Shown here one piece after another: positions 33,463 to 42,093 of a stretch of 64,000 bases of DNA (positions within the stretch are counted from its first letter, which is position 1; each line of letters begins with the position of its first letter). A model generated the notes under the pieces. The model was not told the DNA's origin, did no database searches, and saw only the letters and a program-made list of their open reading frames with translations. Source of the stretch: Nonomuraea candida. Its GTDB lineage: Bacteria; Actinomycetota; Actinomycetes; Streptosporangiales; Streptosporangiaceae. A program made the translations under genes and the position numbers. The stretch lies in assembly GCF_000725485.1 (NCBI RefSeq), contig NZ_JOAG01000004.1, positions 124,001 through 188,000 of the forward strand, given 5' to 3'.

Positions 33463-34048
33463 GAAGAGTTCAACACCATCTACCGGCCATGCGGCCGGCT
33501 TACTGTTATGCGCGTCCGCCGTGCTGAACGGCGGGAATGCGCGGATCGCGGATGCGTGACCGTAGACCACCTTCCTATCTGTGGAACTGCGGTACCCGAG
33601 CGGCGAGACTCAGCCGGCAACGGGCGATCCTGATGGCGTCAACACTCCCTTCATCTTTCTCTTCCGGACCATCTGTCCAACTTGACCTCGGCAGCGCGTC
33701 TCCGCTCTGGGCCCTTTGCCACTGCGCCGGCCCTTCGCGCCAGACCTTCTGCCGTCAACCCATGACTTCGTCGTGCTCCGGGCAGTTCGTCGTGATGCCG
33801 GAAACCAACTTCCTGCTGCCCGGTGAATCCGTTCCTTGCGATGTCAATAATCATAATACCCGCACTCCCGAATGTCTACCCTCGCCACTACAGATTTTCC
33901 GCACCGCCCGTGACGGCTTTCCGGTGCGGGAGCTTCTGGACGGCGCCCCCGCCCCCGGCCCGGTGCCGACGGGGCTGCCGGACGAGTGCCGCTCGCCCCG
34001 CGCTTCACGCGCTCATCGGGTCCGCCACCGTCGCCGCGCGGGCCAGGA
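33463..34048. other. About 590 bp without a recognisable gene, lower GC than surroundings
   Basis: The region is less GC-rich than its neighbours (for example GATGTCAATAATCATAATAC near 33840) and shows no frame with a ribosome-binding site and family-like sequence on either strand. A 67-codon minus-strand frame at 33651-33854 lacks both. It may be decayed or acquired DNA next to the broken MarR gene. Confidence 0.5.
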
Positions 34049-34541
34049 GTGCCGCTCGACGACGACGAGCAACGCACCTGGCGGGCGTACCTGTGGACCA
34101 CCCGGCTCCCTGGGCGACGCCCTCGACCGGCAGCTTCAGCGCGACGCGGGCATGCCGTACACGTACTACATGATTCTTGCCACGCTCTCGGCGGTGCCTG
34201 AGCGGAGCATGACGATGACCGACCTGGCCACGCTGGTCTATTCCTCGCTCAGCCGCCTGTCACACGCGGTGGCGCGGCTGGAGGAACGCGGCTGGGTACG
34301 CCGCTCGCCCAACCCGGACAACCGGCGCATCACCATCGCCGTGCTCACCGACGAGGGCCAGGCCGCCCTGGACGCCGCCGCGCCCGCGCACGTGGAGGAG
34401 GTGCGCAGGCGCCTGTTCGACCCGCTCACCGGCGAGCAGGTCGCCCAGCTACGGGAGATCCTGAAAGCCCTGTGGAAAGAGCTCGACCCCGCCCCCGGCA
34501 CGCCGGGCCCCTTTCCCGAGATCTTCGGCCCCGAGGCGTAG
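34049..34541 (+). pseudogene. MarR family regulator with a one-base insertion
   Basis: From GTG 34049 the frame reads PLDDDEQRTWRAYLWTTRL, the usual N-terminus of a MarR subgroup. The match then continues only in the next frame as LGDALDRQLQRDAGMPYTYY, SRLSHAVARLEERGWVRRS and PDNRRITIAVLTDEG. One extra C in the CCC run at 34108-34110 explains the break. Without it the protein would be about 163 residues with a complete winged helix. Either a real pseudogene or a sequencing error in a homopolymer. No divergent target gene is next to it. Confidence 0.8.
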
Positions 34542-34682
34542 CCCGGTTGACACGGTGAGACCGTCCGGGGCGATCGCCTGAGCGCCGGCTCTGCCGGGCC
34601 CCCGACCCCTGACGAAGGTAAGGGCGCGGACTGGGCTTTCGGGCATGTCAGGCATGGTGCCGCCATTTCTACAGTGCTTCGC

Positions 34683-35888
34683 ATGAGCAGCACTCGCCGT
34701 AACTCCGCGGCCCTCCTCCTCGCCACGACCCTGGCGCTGCCGGCCTCGGCGGCGGTGGCGGCCGCGGCGCCGTCGCCCGCCGCCGCCTCCGCCCCGGCCG
34801 CCTCCGACGTGCGTTTCGCGATCCCCCGCCCCACCGGACAGGACGAAGTCGGGCGTGACACCCTGCATCTCGTCGACGCCGGCCGCCGTGACCCCTGGGT
34901 GCCCTCGGCCGGGGCCCGCGAGCTGATGGTGTCGATGTACTACCCGGCGCGCGCCGGGGGGAGCGCGGCGCCGTACATGACGCTCGACGAGGCCCGGCTC
35001 CTCCTCAAGGGACAGCGGCTCGACTCCCTGTTCAAGGCCGAGCAGCTCGCCTCCGTCCGCACGAACGCCCGCCTTCGCGCCCGCCCCGCCGGCGGCCGGC
35101 ACCCCCTCGTGGTGCTCTCCCCGGGCTTCACGCTCAACCGCGCCACCCTGACCACGCTCGCCGAGGAGCTCGCCTCCAAGGGGTACGTCGTCGCCCTCGT
35201 GGATCACGCCTACGAGTCGTTCGGGACGTCCTTCCCCGGCGGGCGCACCCTGACCTGCGTCGCGTGCGAGACGGTGGAGCGGGCCCCCTCCGACGAGGCG
35301 GAGAAGAAGCTGATGGCCAAGGCCGCGGTCAACCGGGCGGCCGACGTGTCCTTCGTCATCGACCGGCTGACCCGGCCCGCCCGCTCCGCCCCGGCCTGGA
35401 AGCACTGGAACCTGATCGACCCGCGCCGCATCGGCGCCGCCGGCCACTCGCTCGGCGGCAACGCGGCGGCGAGCGCCATGGCCGCCGACCGGCGCGTCCG
35501 GGCCGGGGTGAACATGGACGGCTCGTTCTTCGCCCCGGTCCCGGAATCGGGGCTCGGCAAGCGGCCGTTCCTCATGCTCGGCACCAAGGCCCAGCACTCG
35601 CCCGGCTCCGACGACACCACCTGGCAGCGCGACTGGCGGCGCCTGGACGGCTGGAAGCGCTGGCTGACCGTGGCCGGCTCCGGCCACTTCACCTTCATCG
35701 ACCTGCCCGTCCTGGGCGCGCAGGCCGGGATCACCGACCCCTCCGCACCGCTGCCGGGCAAGCGTTCCAGGGAGATCACCACGTCGTACGTGGGCGCCTT
35801 CTTCGACCGGCACCTCCGCGGCGAGCACCGGCCCCTGCTGGACGGCCCCTCCACCGCCAACCCCGAGGTGACCTTCCAGAACCCCTGA
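34683..35888 (+). CDS. Secreted alpha/beta hydrolase, platelet-activating-factor acetylhydrolase/lipase-like
   Basis: A 401-residue exported protein. The signal peptide is about residues 1-30 (TRRNSAALLLATTLALPASA), with an Ala-rich spacer after it. The hydrolase core has HPLVVLSPGFTLN, the nucleophile elbow RIGAAGHSLGGNAAASAM, and the late SGHFTFIDLP histidine. The CVAC pair may form a disulfide outside the cell. The pattern matches PAF-acetylhydrolase-like lipases/esterases of Streptomyces, and polyester-hydrolase-like activity is possible. ATG 34683 is preferred to the in-frame GTG nine bases earlier. Confidence 0.88.
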   Translation: MSSTRRNSAALLLATTLALPASAAVAAAAPSPAAASAPAASDVRFAIPRPTGQDEVGRDTLHLVDAGRRDPWVPSAGARELMVSMYYPARAGGSAAPYMTLDEARLLLKGQRLDSLFKAEQLASVRTNARLRARPAGGRHPLVVLSPGFTLNRATLTTLAEELASKGYVVALVDHAYESFGTSFPGGRTLTCVACETVERAPSDEAEKKLMAKAAVNRAADVSFVIDRLTRPARSAPAWKHWNLIDPRRIGAAGHSLGGNAAASAMAADRRVRAGVNMDGSFFAPVPESGLGKRPFLMLGTKAQHSPGSDDTTWQRDWRRLDGWKRWLTVAGSGHFTFIDLPVLGAQAGITDPSAPLPGKRSREITTSYVGAFFDRHLRGEHRPLLDGPSTANPEVTFQNP

Positions 35889-36053
35889 GCCCGGTCAGGA
35901 CGACGGCATGGAGGGTGACGGCTCCGCGTCCCACGTCACCGGCGCCCAGCGCGGACTCCTCACGGTCATCGAGAGTGCCGGCCCGGGTCAGACCCGCCAG
36001 GACAAGGCCCACGACGGGCCCCAGAGCGAGCGAACCCGGCAGGAAGCCCGACA

Positions 36054-36425
36054 ATGAACGACATGCCGCAGATCACCGTTGAGTACTCACAATCCCTGGC
36101 AGAGGCGTTCGACCGGCGCGGATTCGCGCTGACGCTCCATCCCGCCGCGGCCGACCTGATCGGCAGCGCGCTGCCGGACTTCAAGACCCGCTTCCACCCG
36201 ATCGGCGAAGCGGTCATCGGCGGCGCCGGCGCGACCGGCGAGGCGATGGTCCACGTGGACCTGGCGATCCTGCCCGGCCGCGACGCCGACACCAGGACCC
36301 GGCTCGGAGAGCTGACCCTCGCGCTGCTGTGCGACCACATCAAGCCGGGAACGGGTCTGAACATCCAGGCCACCGTCGAGGTCCGCGACATCGCCGGCTA
36401 CCACAAACGCGTCCTGTCCCCGTAG
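36054..36425 (+). CDS. 5-carboxymethyl-2-hydroxymuconate isomerase (CHMI) family protein
   Basis: A 120-123 residue tautomerase-superfamily protein matching the CHMI family (MPQITVEYSQSL, HVDLAILPGRDADTR, VEVRDI). CHMI enzymes use an N-terminal proline as general base. Starting at the second ATG (36063) would put Pro directly after the initiator Met, as in the family. However, the Shine-Dalgarno AGGA at 36041-36044 is better spaced for the first ATG (36054), which would add MND and block that proline. So the start, and with it catalytic competence, is unresolved. No homoprotocatechuate pathway genes are nearby. Confidence 0.82.
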   Translation: MNDMPQITVEYSQSLAEAFDRRGFALTLHPAAADLIGSALPDFKTRFHPIGEAVIGGAGATGEAMVHVDLAILPGRDADTRTRLGELTLALLCDHIKPGTGLNIQATVEVRDIAGYHKRVLSP

Positions 36426-36534
36426 CGGACCCTCGCCCTGGCCGGAGCGGAAGGCGATGGCACGGTCAGGACCGAGCCGCCGGGCGCGCGGCCGCTCGCG
36501 CGGAGACGCGCGCCGAGCGATCGGCTCCTGGTCG

Positions 36535-37524
36535 TCAGGCTTGGCGGGCCTGGGACGTGAGGCGGTCGGCCAGGGCGAGGACGAGGTCGCGCAGTTCGGC
36601 GGGGCGCTCGATGACGAACGGCCGGTCGAGTGCGGCGAGGGCCGGGGGCAGCCAGTCGAGCCGTTCCACCCGTAGCTCGACTCGCAGCCAGCGCTCGGTC
36701 GCCAGGTCCGCGCCCGCCGCGGGCTCGAGCTCCTCCAGGAGCGCGACGCCGGCGGGAAGGCGGGCGCGGACCTGCTCGACCGTCCCGTGGACCCGCAAGG
36801 TCACCGCATGCCGGTACTCAGCCGTGGCGAACCCCGACAGTACGCGCTGTGCCGGGTCGGGGCCCGCCGGCGCCTCGAACGAGCCGGGAAGGGTCCTCGC
36901 GTCCGCGATGCGATCGAGGCGGAAGGTCCGGTCCTCGCCGATCTGGAGGTCGGTGCCCGTGACGTACCAGCGGCCCGAATGAGCGACGATCCCGTACGGG
37001 TGCAGCGTGCGTTCGCTGCGCCGGCCGTCGCGATCGGTGTATCTGATCGAGACCGGCCGGCGGTGGCGCACCGCGTCAGCGAGGGTGAGCAGGACCCCGG
37101 AGTCCGGGGCGGCGAACTCGCCGGGCTGATCCGTGAACGTGAGAGATTCCAGGAGCGTGTCGAGCCGGCGGGCGACGTGCTTGGGCAGCACTCGCCGGAT
37201 CTTGGCCGAGGCCGTCTCGCTCGCGGTGTGGCCCGCCGCCGTCAGCCCCGCCCGGCGGCCGGCGACCAGGCCGAGCAGCACGGCCAGCGCCTCGTCGTCG
37301 CTGAGCATGAGCGGAGGCAGACGGTATCCCGGGGCGAGCCGGTAGCCGCCGTAGCGGCCGCGCACCGACTCCACGGGCACGTCAAGGTCGATCAGATGAT
37401 CCACGTACCGCCGCACGGTGCGTCCATCGACCCCGAGCCGGTCGGCGAGCTCGGCCACCGTACGGGTGCCGCCCGACTGCAGCAGCTCCAGAAGGGTCAG
37501 CACGCGGCCGGTGGGTCGAGGCAT
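36535..37524 (-). CDS. WYL-domain transcriptional regulator (YafY type)
   Basis: A 329-residue regulator. The N-terminal DeoR/HTH_11-type winged helix is GRVLTLLELLQSGGTRTVAE with LGVDGRTVRRYVDHL. The WYL domain at about residues 140-215 has RRPVSIRYTDRDG and HPYGIVAHSGRWYVTG. A C-terminal WCX-like domain follows. It is divergent from a VOC-family gene with a dyad in the gap, the common actinobacterial YafY + glyoxalase-like pair, and is expected to repress it. Confidence 0.92.
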   Translation of the reverse strand: MPRPTGRVLTLLELLQSGGTRTVAELADRLGVDGRTVRRYVDHLIDLDVPVESVRGRYGGYRLAPGYRLPPLMLSDDEALAVLLGLVAGRRAGLTAAGHTASETASAKIRRVLPKHVARRLDTLLESLTFTDQPGEFAAPDSGVLLTLADAVRHRRPVSIRYTDRDGRRSERTLHPYGIVAHSGRWYVTGTDLQIGEDRTFRLDRIADARTLPGSFEAPAGPDPAQRVLSGFATAEYRHAVTLRVHGTVEQVRARLPAGVALLEELEPAAGADLATERWLRVELRVERLDWLPPALAALDRPFVIERPAELRDLVLALADRLTSQARQA

Positions 37525-37547
37525 GGGTACAGGCTAACCTCGATACA

Positions 37548-37562
37548 GGACCGATTCTGTCC
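37548..37562. promoter_or_regulatory. Candidate WYL-regulator operator
   Basis: Dyad GGAC-CGATTCT-GTCC between the WYL regulator gene and the VOC gene (55 bp before the latter). Its central position in the 92-bp divergent gap suggests it controls both. Confidence 0.55.
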
Positions 37563-37616
37563 ACTATTTCTCCTAGCCTGCGAGGTGCAGCGATTCCCTC
37601 GGGCAAGGAGAACACC

Positions 37617-38015
37617 ATGGACTTCGTCTCGATCCGCATCATCACCGACGACGTCGCGCGCCTCGTCGGATTCTACGAGCGGGCCACGGGGGTGCGGGCG
37701 ACGTGGGCGACCGAGGACTTCGCCGAACTCAGGACCCCCAACGCCACCCTCGCGATCGCCGGCACCCGCACCGTCCCGCTGTTCGCCCCCGGCTCTGCCC
37801 GCCCCGCGGACAACCACAGCGTGATCACCGAGTTCCGCGTCGACGACGTGGACCGCGTTCACCGGAACCTGACGGGCTTCGTCACCGACTTCGTCACCGA
37901 GCCCACCACGATGCCCTGGGGCAACCGGTCGCTGCTGTTCCGCGACCCCGACGGCAACCTCGTCAACTTCTTCACCCCCGCCACCCCGGCGGCCATCGAG
38001 AAGCTCGCACATTGA
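37617..38015 (+). CDS. VOC family (glyoxalase/dioxygenase-like) protein
   Basis: A 132-residue single-domain vicinal oxygen chelate protein with paired beta-alpha-beta-beta-beta modules. Module 1 starts MDFVSIRIITDDVARLVGFY and module 2 at SVITEFRVDDVDRVHRNL, with the end RSLLFRDPDGNLVNFFTP. Metal-binding positions are not all conserved, so a binding or resistance role is as possible as catalysis. GGAG lies about ten bases before the ATG. Divergent from the WYL regulator. Confidence 0.9.
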   Translation: MDFVSIRIITDDVARLVGFYERATGVRATWATEDFAELRTPNATLAIAGTRTVPLFAPGSARPADNHSVITEFRVDDVDRVHRNLTGFVTDFVTEPTTMPWGNRSLLFRDPDGNLVNFFTPATPAAIEKLAH

Positions 38016-38019
38016 CACC

Positions 38020-38074
38020 ACGCAGCCGCCACGCAGCCGCCACGCAGCCGCCACGCAGCCGCCACGCAGCCGCT
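38020..38074. repeat. Five tandem 11-bp repeats
   Basis: Unit ACGCAGCCGCC repeated five times without gaps (last copy ends CT), starting five bases after the VOC stop codon. Simple-sequence expansion in a gap; too short and spacer-less to be CRISPR. Confidence 0.9.
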
Positions 38075-38223
38075 ACGTGGGAGCCCTGAGATCCCAGGTC
38101 TCCCGATGGACCCCGGCCTGCCGCCGTAGACGGGGAACCTCGGATGATCCCGAAGCCGGGCTTCCCGGGATCCTCGGGGCCCTCCGTGACGATCGGCCTT
38201 CGGCGGCGTCCTTCCCGCTTGCC

Positions 38224-38238
38224 TTGACGTCGCGTCAA
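38224..38238 (+). promoter_or_regulatory. Palindromic promoter element
   Basis: TTGACGTCGCGTCAA, a dyad with arms TTGACG/CGTCAA, 43 bp upstream of the membrane-protein start. TTGACG also fits a -35 box, so a repressor or activator site over the promoter is plausible. Confidence 0.5.
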
Positions 38239-38280
38239 TCTCCGAACATGGCGACCAGACGTCGCCCGGAGGAGAGTGAT

Positions 38281-39132
38281 ATGGCGAAGAACAAGCGCCT
38301 TGCAGCGTTCCTGCGCTGGCTGCCCTTCATCATCATCGTCGTGGAGCTGGTGCTGCTCTACACGGGAGTGATCAGCTTCGCCCAGGCGGCGATCCTCATC
38401 ATCATCCTTGAGCTGTGCCTCATCGGAGTCGTCATCGGCGAGCTGGCGGCCCTGCGGATCGCCTTCCGCAGGGCGCGCAAGGGCGGGGCGACCAGGCCGC
38501 AGGCGCTCCTGGTCGCGATAGACGCCTGCCTTCCCCCGCCGCTGGCGTTCGTGGTCAAGCAGGAGCTGCAGGTCTTCCTGGTGCTGCCCGCACTGCTCCG
38601 CAGGGACCGCCACGACGAGGGGTTCACCCCCGTCTCGTGTTCGGGCATCACCCGGCGGATCTCGCTCGGCCTGCTCGCCCTCGCCGTGGCGGGAGTACTG
38701 CTCGCCCTGCTCATCGGCGACCCCGCCTGGCTCAGGTGGGTGCTGCTGGGGCTGTCGATCTACCTGGTGTTCTACGCGCTCGGCCTGTGGACGCTCTACA
38801 CCACCTACCGGCACCTCGTCGGCATGGACCAGCTCCGGGTCAGGCACGGCGCGACGATCGACATCGCGTTGCCGCTCGAACGCCTCTCCGACGCGGCGCG
38901 CGAGGATCACATCGCCCGGGCAGGGCAGGTCGTCGAGGAGGAGGACGCGTTCGCCGTCAGCATGTTCGGCAGGACGAACGTGAGCGTGACGTTCGACGAG
39001 CCCGTACGCGTGGAGCCCTTCGGCCGCGAACCCGTCGAGGTGCGCCGGGTGTGGTTCTTCGCCGACGAGCCCGACGCGTGCGTCGCGCTGATCACGGGCG
39101 CGGCGACCCGGCTCGATCCCCGTACGCCGTGA
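38281..39132 (+). CDS. Integral membrane protein of unknown function
   Basis: A 283-residue protein with about four membrane helices: LPFIIIVVELVLLYTGVISF and AAILIIILELCLIGVVIGEL near the N-terminus, and two more at about residues 138-180 (SLGLLALAVAGVLLALLIG and VLLGLSIYLVFYALGLWTLY). A soluble C-terminal domain of about 100 residues includes GRTNVSVTFDEPVRVEPFGR, reminiscent of a membrane-linked PH-like domain but not assignable. A basic loop RIAFRRARKGG sits between the pairs. ATG 38281 follows GGAGAG. A 15-bp palindrome lies in its promoter. Confidence 0.8.
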   Translation: MAKNKRLAAFLRWLPFIIIVVELVLLYTGVISFAQAAILIIILELCLIGVVIGELAALRIAFRRARKGGATRPQALLVAIDACLPPPLAFVVKQELQVFLVLPALLRRDRHDEGFTPVSCSGITRRISLGLLALAVAGVLLALLIGDPAWLRWVLLGLSIYLVFYALGLWTLYTTYRHLVGMDQLRVRHGATIDIALPLERLSDAAREDHIARAGQVVEEEDAFAVSMFGRTNVSVTFDEPVRVEPFGREPVEVRRVWFFADEPDACVALITGAATRLDPRTP

Positions 39133-39767
39133 GCCGGGGATCCCGGGTCATGGCTCGCCGGTCCGGCACAGCGCGGTGAGCGGCACGCACAGCCGGAACG
39201 CGCCGGCGCGGACCTCGGCGCGCCCGCCGGCCAGCGTGGCGATCTCGAATGCCAGGCGGGGCGTGTCTCACTCCCCGGAGCCGTGCGCGTCCTCCTCAGT
39301 GGCCAGGTGGAAGCCGCCGGGAAGCGGCGGGCGCGGACCGGGGGCCGGGGGCTGCTGCAAAAGGGCGTTATCTGTGGCTGGCGTCACTGGGTCTGACCTG
39401 GGGCTTTACCTTGGGGGTCACTCATCACCCTGGAGGGATCGCAACACAAACGCCGGGCCACTCATCACCCTCACCAGATCTCGGGAAGAGGCTCGGCAGC
39501 TACAAGTTGGTCTGTAGGAGGGCAAGCCGAAGCTGGCTGGCGCACCCAGGTGGGCCTGCTCGCGAAAGCCGCCCGCCTACTCCGCGAGCACTCCGCCTGA
39601 CGATCTCGCAATCGCCCCACCTGCCGATACCGTGCGGGGCGTATGGGCTCGCCTTGAGCCCCGGCGCGGTCCGCCCGACGTAAACCGCGCCTTTAGGCAC
39701 CGGCACCCGCCTGTGGTATCCGGTTGCCTTCTGTCCTCATCTGCCGCGATATCAGCCCCCGCCTCTC
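39133..39767. other. About 630 bp of decayed sequence between the membrane protein gene and the seven-gene operon
   Basis: Several short fragments look like C-terminal ends of lost genes. On the minus strand these are a frame ending ...FRLCVPLTALCRTGEP-stop near 39148 and another ending ...GGFHLATEEDAHGSGE-stop near 39270. On the plus strand, WRTQVGLLAKAARLLREHSA-stop ends near 39600. CACTCATCACCCT is directly repeated at 39419-39431 and 39459-39471. No intact gene. The pattern suggests repeated insertion and deletion at the border of the operon. Confidence 0.45.
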
Positions 39768-40433
39768 TCAGCGAAGGCGCGGGGATGTGGCGACGAGAAG
39801 CTCCCGTAGGATCTCGCGGCCGTCCACGCTTACCACCACCTCATCCCCTCGTATCTCATACAGGTAGGAGCCGTTGCGAGCCAACAAGCCAGCCGGGGTC
39901 TCCTGTGCGGGCATGAGCAACCCCGTATCGTCCTGGCCGATGTACTGGCCGTAGTAGTACAGCTTTCCGGTCGCGGTGCGGCAGATGACGACGTGCTTGT
40001 CGCCTGCGTCGTAGGCGGCCATCAGGTCGGCACCGCTATCCGGGATGAGCAGGGCGACCCGATCCGGGCAGGCGACGGCCTGGACGATCGGCGTCGTGAT
40101 GCTGGGAGGGACAGATCGCGGTGCGCTCGCTGGCGCCTGCGCCTTGACGCCGGTGAGTAGCGCGAGCAGCAGGACGAGGATGCAGAGGAAGGCTACGGTG
40201 AGTACGACGATCATGCACCCGGCGAAGCTGCTGGTGGAGGACGAGCGGTAGGCAGACTGTGGTAGCGGGAGCGGCGGAGGCGTCACTGGTAAGGGCGGTG
40301 GGGCAAAGAACAGGGCCGGTGGGGGTTCCGTGGCGTTGTGGCGTATGGTGTCGCAGCACTGGCACGAGGTGTCGGCGGTCGCGTTCCACACGTCGCACAG
40401 TGAGCACCGCCAGGTCGTCGTCACACCGTTCAC
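39768..40433 (-). CDS. Membrane protein with an N-terminal RanBP2-type zinc finger
   Basis: A 221-residue protein from GTG 40433, which overlaps the vWA gene stop (GTGA). Residues 8-27 read WRCSLCDVWNATADTSCQCC, an exact fit to the RanBP2 zinc-finger pattern W-x-C-x2-C-x3-N-x6-C-x2-C. A Pro-rich linker follows (APPPLPVTPPPLPLP), then one membrane helix (about 72-97), then a C-terminal domain of about 120 residues with YYYGQYIGQDDTGLLMPA and a beta-rich end. Orientation is probably zinc finger inside, beta domain outside. Last gene of the seven-gene operon, so a likely membrane output or anchor. Function unknown. Confidence 0.8.
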   Translation of the reverse strand: MNGVTTTWRCSLCDVWNATADTSCQCCDTIRHNATEPPPALFFAPPPLPVTPPPLPLPQSAYRSSSTSSFAGCMIVVLTVAFLCILVLLLALLTGVKAQAPASAPRSVPPSITTPIVQAVACPDRVALLIPDSGADLMAAYDAGDKHVVICRTATGKLYYYGQYIGQDDTGLLMPAQETPAGLLARNGSYLYEIRGDEVVVSVDGREILRELLVATSPRLR

Positions 40434-41134
40434 AGGCTGTTCGCTATCGTGTCGATGATCTCGTGCAACTCTAGGTCCGCAAGGCCCTGGCCGGCGACGG
40501 AGGGGAAGTGCAGGGTCATGTTCCACTCCTCGGTGATCTCGTTCCACGGGTAGGCGTCGGGTGCGAAGAGGACGAGCCGCTTGGCCGCGTTCTCCATGAC
40601 CGCCGTCTGGCTCCTCGCGTACCCCCACTGCTCGAGCAGCCCGTCCAGATCGCCCGGGATGCCCTGCGGGTACGTGTGCGCGGTGACGGCCTCCGGTGCG
40701 TGCAGCGGGTGGGCGGGGGCGTCGGTGAACATCACGATGACGTGGCGCCGTCGATCCAGTCCGCGTTCCCAGTCGGCATTGATGGCTAGGGCGAGCGCCT
40801 CCAGCCCGGATTCCGGCACGTCGCCCCCACCCGACGCGAACAGTTCGCGGACGAACCGGTCGAAATCGGCCGCCCGCTCCGGGAACACCAGGAAGTCGGT
40901 TTCCTTGATCGCGTCCTCGGCGAAGTCGCCGAAGTCCCGGAATGCGATCACCTTGAGCCGCAGCTGGCTGATCTCCTTGCCCTTGCCGCTCATCACGAGG
41001 TTGAGCCGCTCGTGAAAGGTGAGGGCGCTCTTCTTGACCATGTCCAGCACCGGGGTCATGCTCTCGGTCACGTCGATGCAGAGCACGATGTCCACCGCAT
41101 ACCGTAGGTTGCCCCGATACTGGTCGCTTGTCAT
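40430..41134 (-). CDS. TerY-like vWA domain protein
   Basis: A 234-residue protein that is essentially one von Willebrand A domain. MIDAS motif is DIVLCIDVTESMTPVLDM (D-x-T-x-S), with the later metal-binding Thr/Asp regions SGGGDVPESGLEALALAI and HVIVMFTDAPAHPL. TerY-type vWA proteins are chaperone-like metal-binding partners in Ter and TerY-P systems. ATG 41134 overlaps the kinase gene stop by four bases, with GGGAGAG upstream. Together with the adjoining kinase and phosphatase it forms the vWA-PP2C-kinase triad. Confidence 0.9.
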   Translation of the reverse strand: MTSDQYRGNLRYAVDIVLCIDVTESMTPVLDMVKKSALTFHERLNLVMSGKGKEISQLRLKVIAFRDFGDFAEDAIKETDFLVFPERAADFDRFVRELFASGGGDVPESGLEALALAINADWERGLDRRRHVIVMFTDAPAHPLHAPEAVTAHTYPQGIPGDLDGLLEQWGYARSQTAVMENAAKRLVLFAPDAYPWNEITEEWNMTLHFPSVAGQGLADLELHEIIDTIANSL

Positions 41135-42093
41135 GGTTGTCTCTCCCTTGTTGGCCTGCTCATCCGCGTTCGTGATCCAGGCGACGTCAGGTAGGGGGCG
41201 CGCACCTCGCACACCGCAGGGTTCCGCAGCACCGCCAGAAATGTTCTCGTGTCTGGACGGACTTCCGGCGACCGCGCCGTCATGGCCGCGAGGAGCCCCC
41301 GCATCGGAGCACTCAGCCGCTCGTCGATGCGCAACTCGGCGCCCTCGTTGAGGGCGTCGGCGGGCGACGCGTACCGGTCACCGAATCCCGGCAGCGCGCC
41401 CGTCAGATAGTGGTGCGCGATCAGCCCGAGTGAGAAGACATCGGTCCGGGTCGTCAGCCACTCGGGCGGCACGTCCGCGTCGCCGTGCACATAACGACGC
41501 CACTCGGGAGCCCCGAACACCAGATCGCCCGCGATGTCCTCCCGGTCGGGCGGGCGGCCGGACACGTAGGCGTCGTCGAAGTCGATGAGCTTGGCGATGT
41601 GGTACGCGGCCGCCCTGCTCTGCCTGACCAGCACGTTGCCCGGCTTCAGGTCGCCGTGCACGACGCCGACGCCGTGCAGGAGCTCGACACTGAGCCCCAG
41701 CGTTCGCAGCAGCACAGCCTTCCGCAACGGGGTGAGTACGCGCGGCGGTGGAGTGCGTGCGGTGTGGATCCGCTCGGTGACCTTGTAGTACGTGGTGCCG
41801 TCGTGGAAAAAGTCGAGGGCGAGCACAAGGTTGCCGCCACCGACGGCGTCCGGCCGCAGAAGACCCATGATGGTCCGATGCCGTCGCTCGAACTCCTCGC
41901 ACGCCTCCAGCCGCAGCCGCACGCTCCTGGCGCTCGCCGTGGAACCCTCCTTCGGGCGTTTGGGATCCAGGAACCGCTTGATGAAGTAGTCGCGCCCGCC
42001 CCGCTGCGCGAAGGCCCACATGCAGCGTCCACCGCCACTGTTGGTCGGCTCGCTGACGATGCGGTACCCCCTGATGACGTCGCCCACCCTCAT
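41131..42093 (-). CDS. Serine/threonine protein kinase-like protein
   Basis: A 320-residue soluble eukaryotic-type kinase. The Gly-rich loop region is SEPTNSGGGRCMWAFAQ, with the ATP-binding Lys in YFIKRFLDP. The catalytic loop VVHGDLKPGNVLV is complete (H-x-D-L-K-x2-N). The metal-binding motif is DFD (LIDFDDAY) instead of DFG, and APE is preserved as FGAPEW. No membrane helix or sensor domain, unlike PknB-type receptors. ATG overlaps the phosphatase stop and its stop overlaps the vWA start, both ATGA. Kinase of a TerY-P-like triad. Confidence 0.9.
   Translation of the reverse strand: MRVGDVIRGYRIVSEPTNSGGGRCMWAFAQRGGRDYFIKRFLDPKRPKEGSTASARSVRLRLEACEEFERRHRTIMGLLRPDAVGGGNLVLALDFFHDGTTYYKVTERIHTARTPPPRVLTPLRKAVLLRTLGLSVELLHGVGVVHGDLKPGNVLVRQSRAAAYHIAKLIDFDDAYVSGRPPDREDIAGDLVFGAPEWRRYVHGDADVPPEWLTTRTDVFSLGLIAHHYLTGALPGFGDRYASPADALNEGAELRIDERLSAPMRGLLAAMTARSPEVRPDTRTFLAVLRNPAVCEVRAPYLTSPGSRTRMSRPTRERQP

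Noticed and set aside
33651..33854. 67-codon minus-strand ORF in a lower-GC gap
   Set aside because: No ribosome-binding site, no recognisable motif and ordinary codon positions; not supported.
38020..38074. Possible CRISPR or iteron array
   Set aside because: Units are 11 bp with no spacers; simple tandem duplication.
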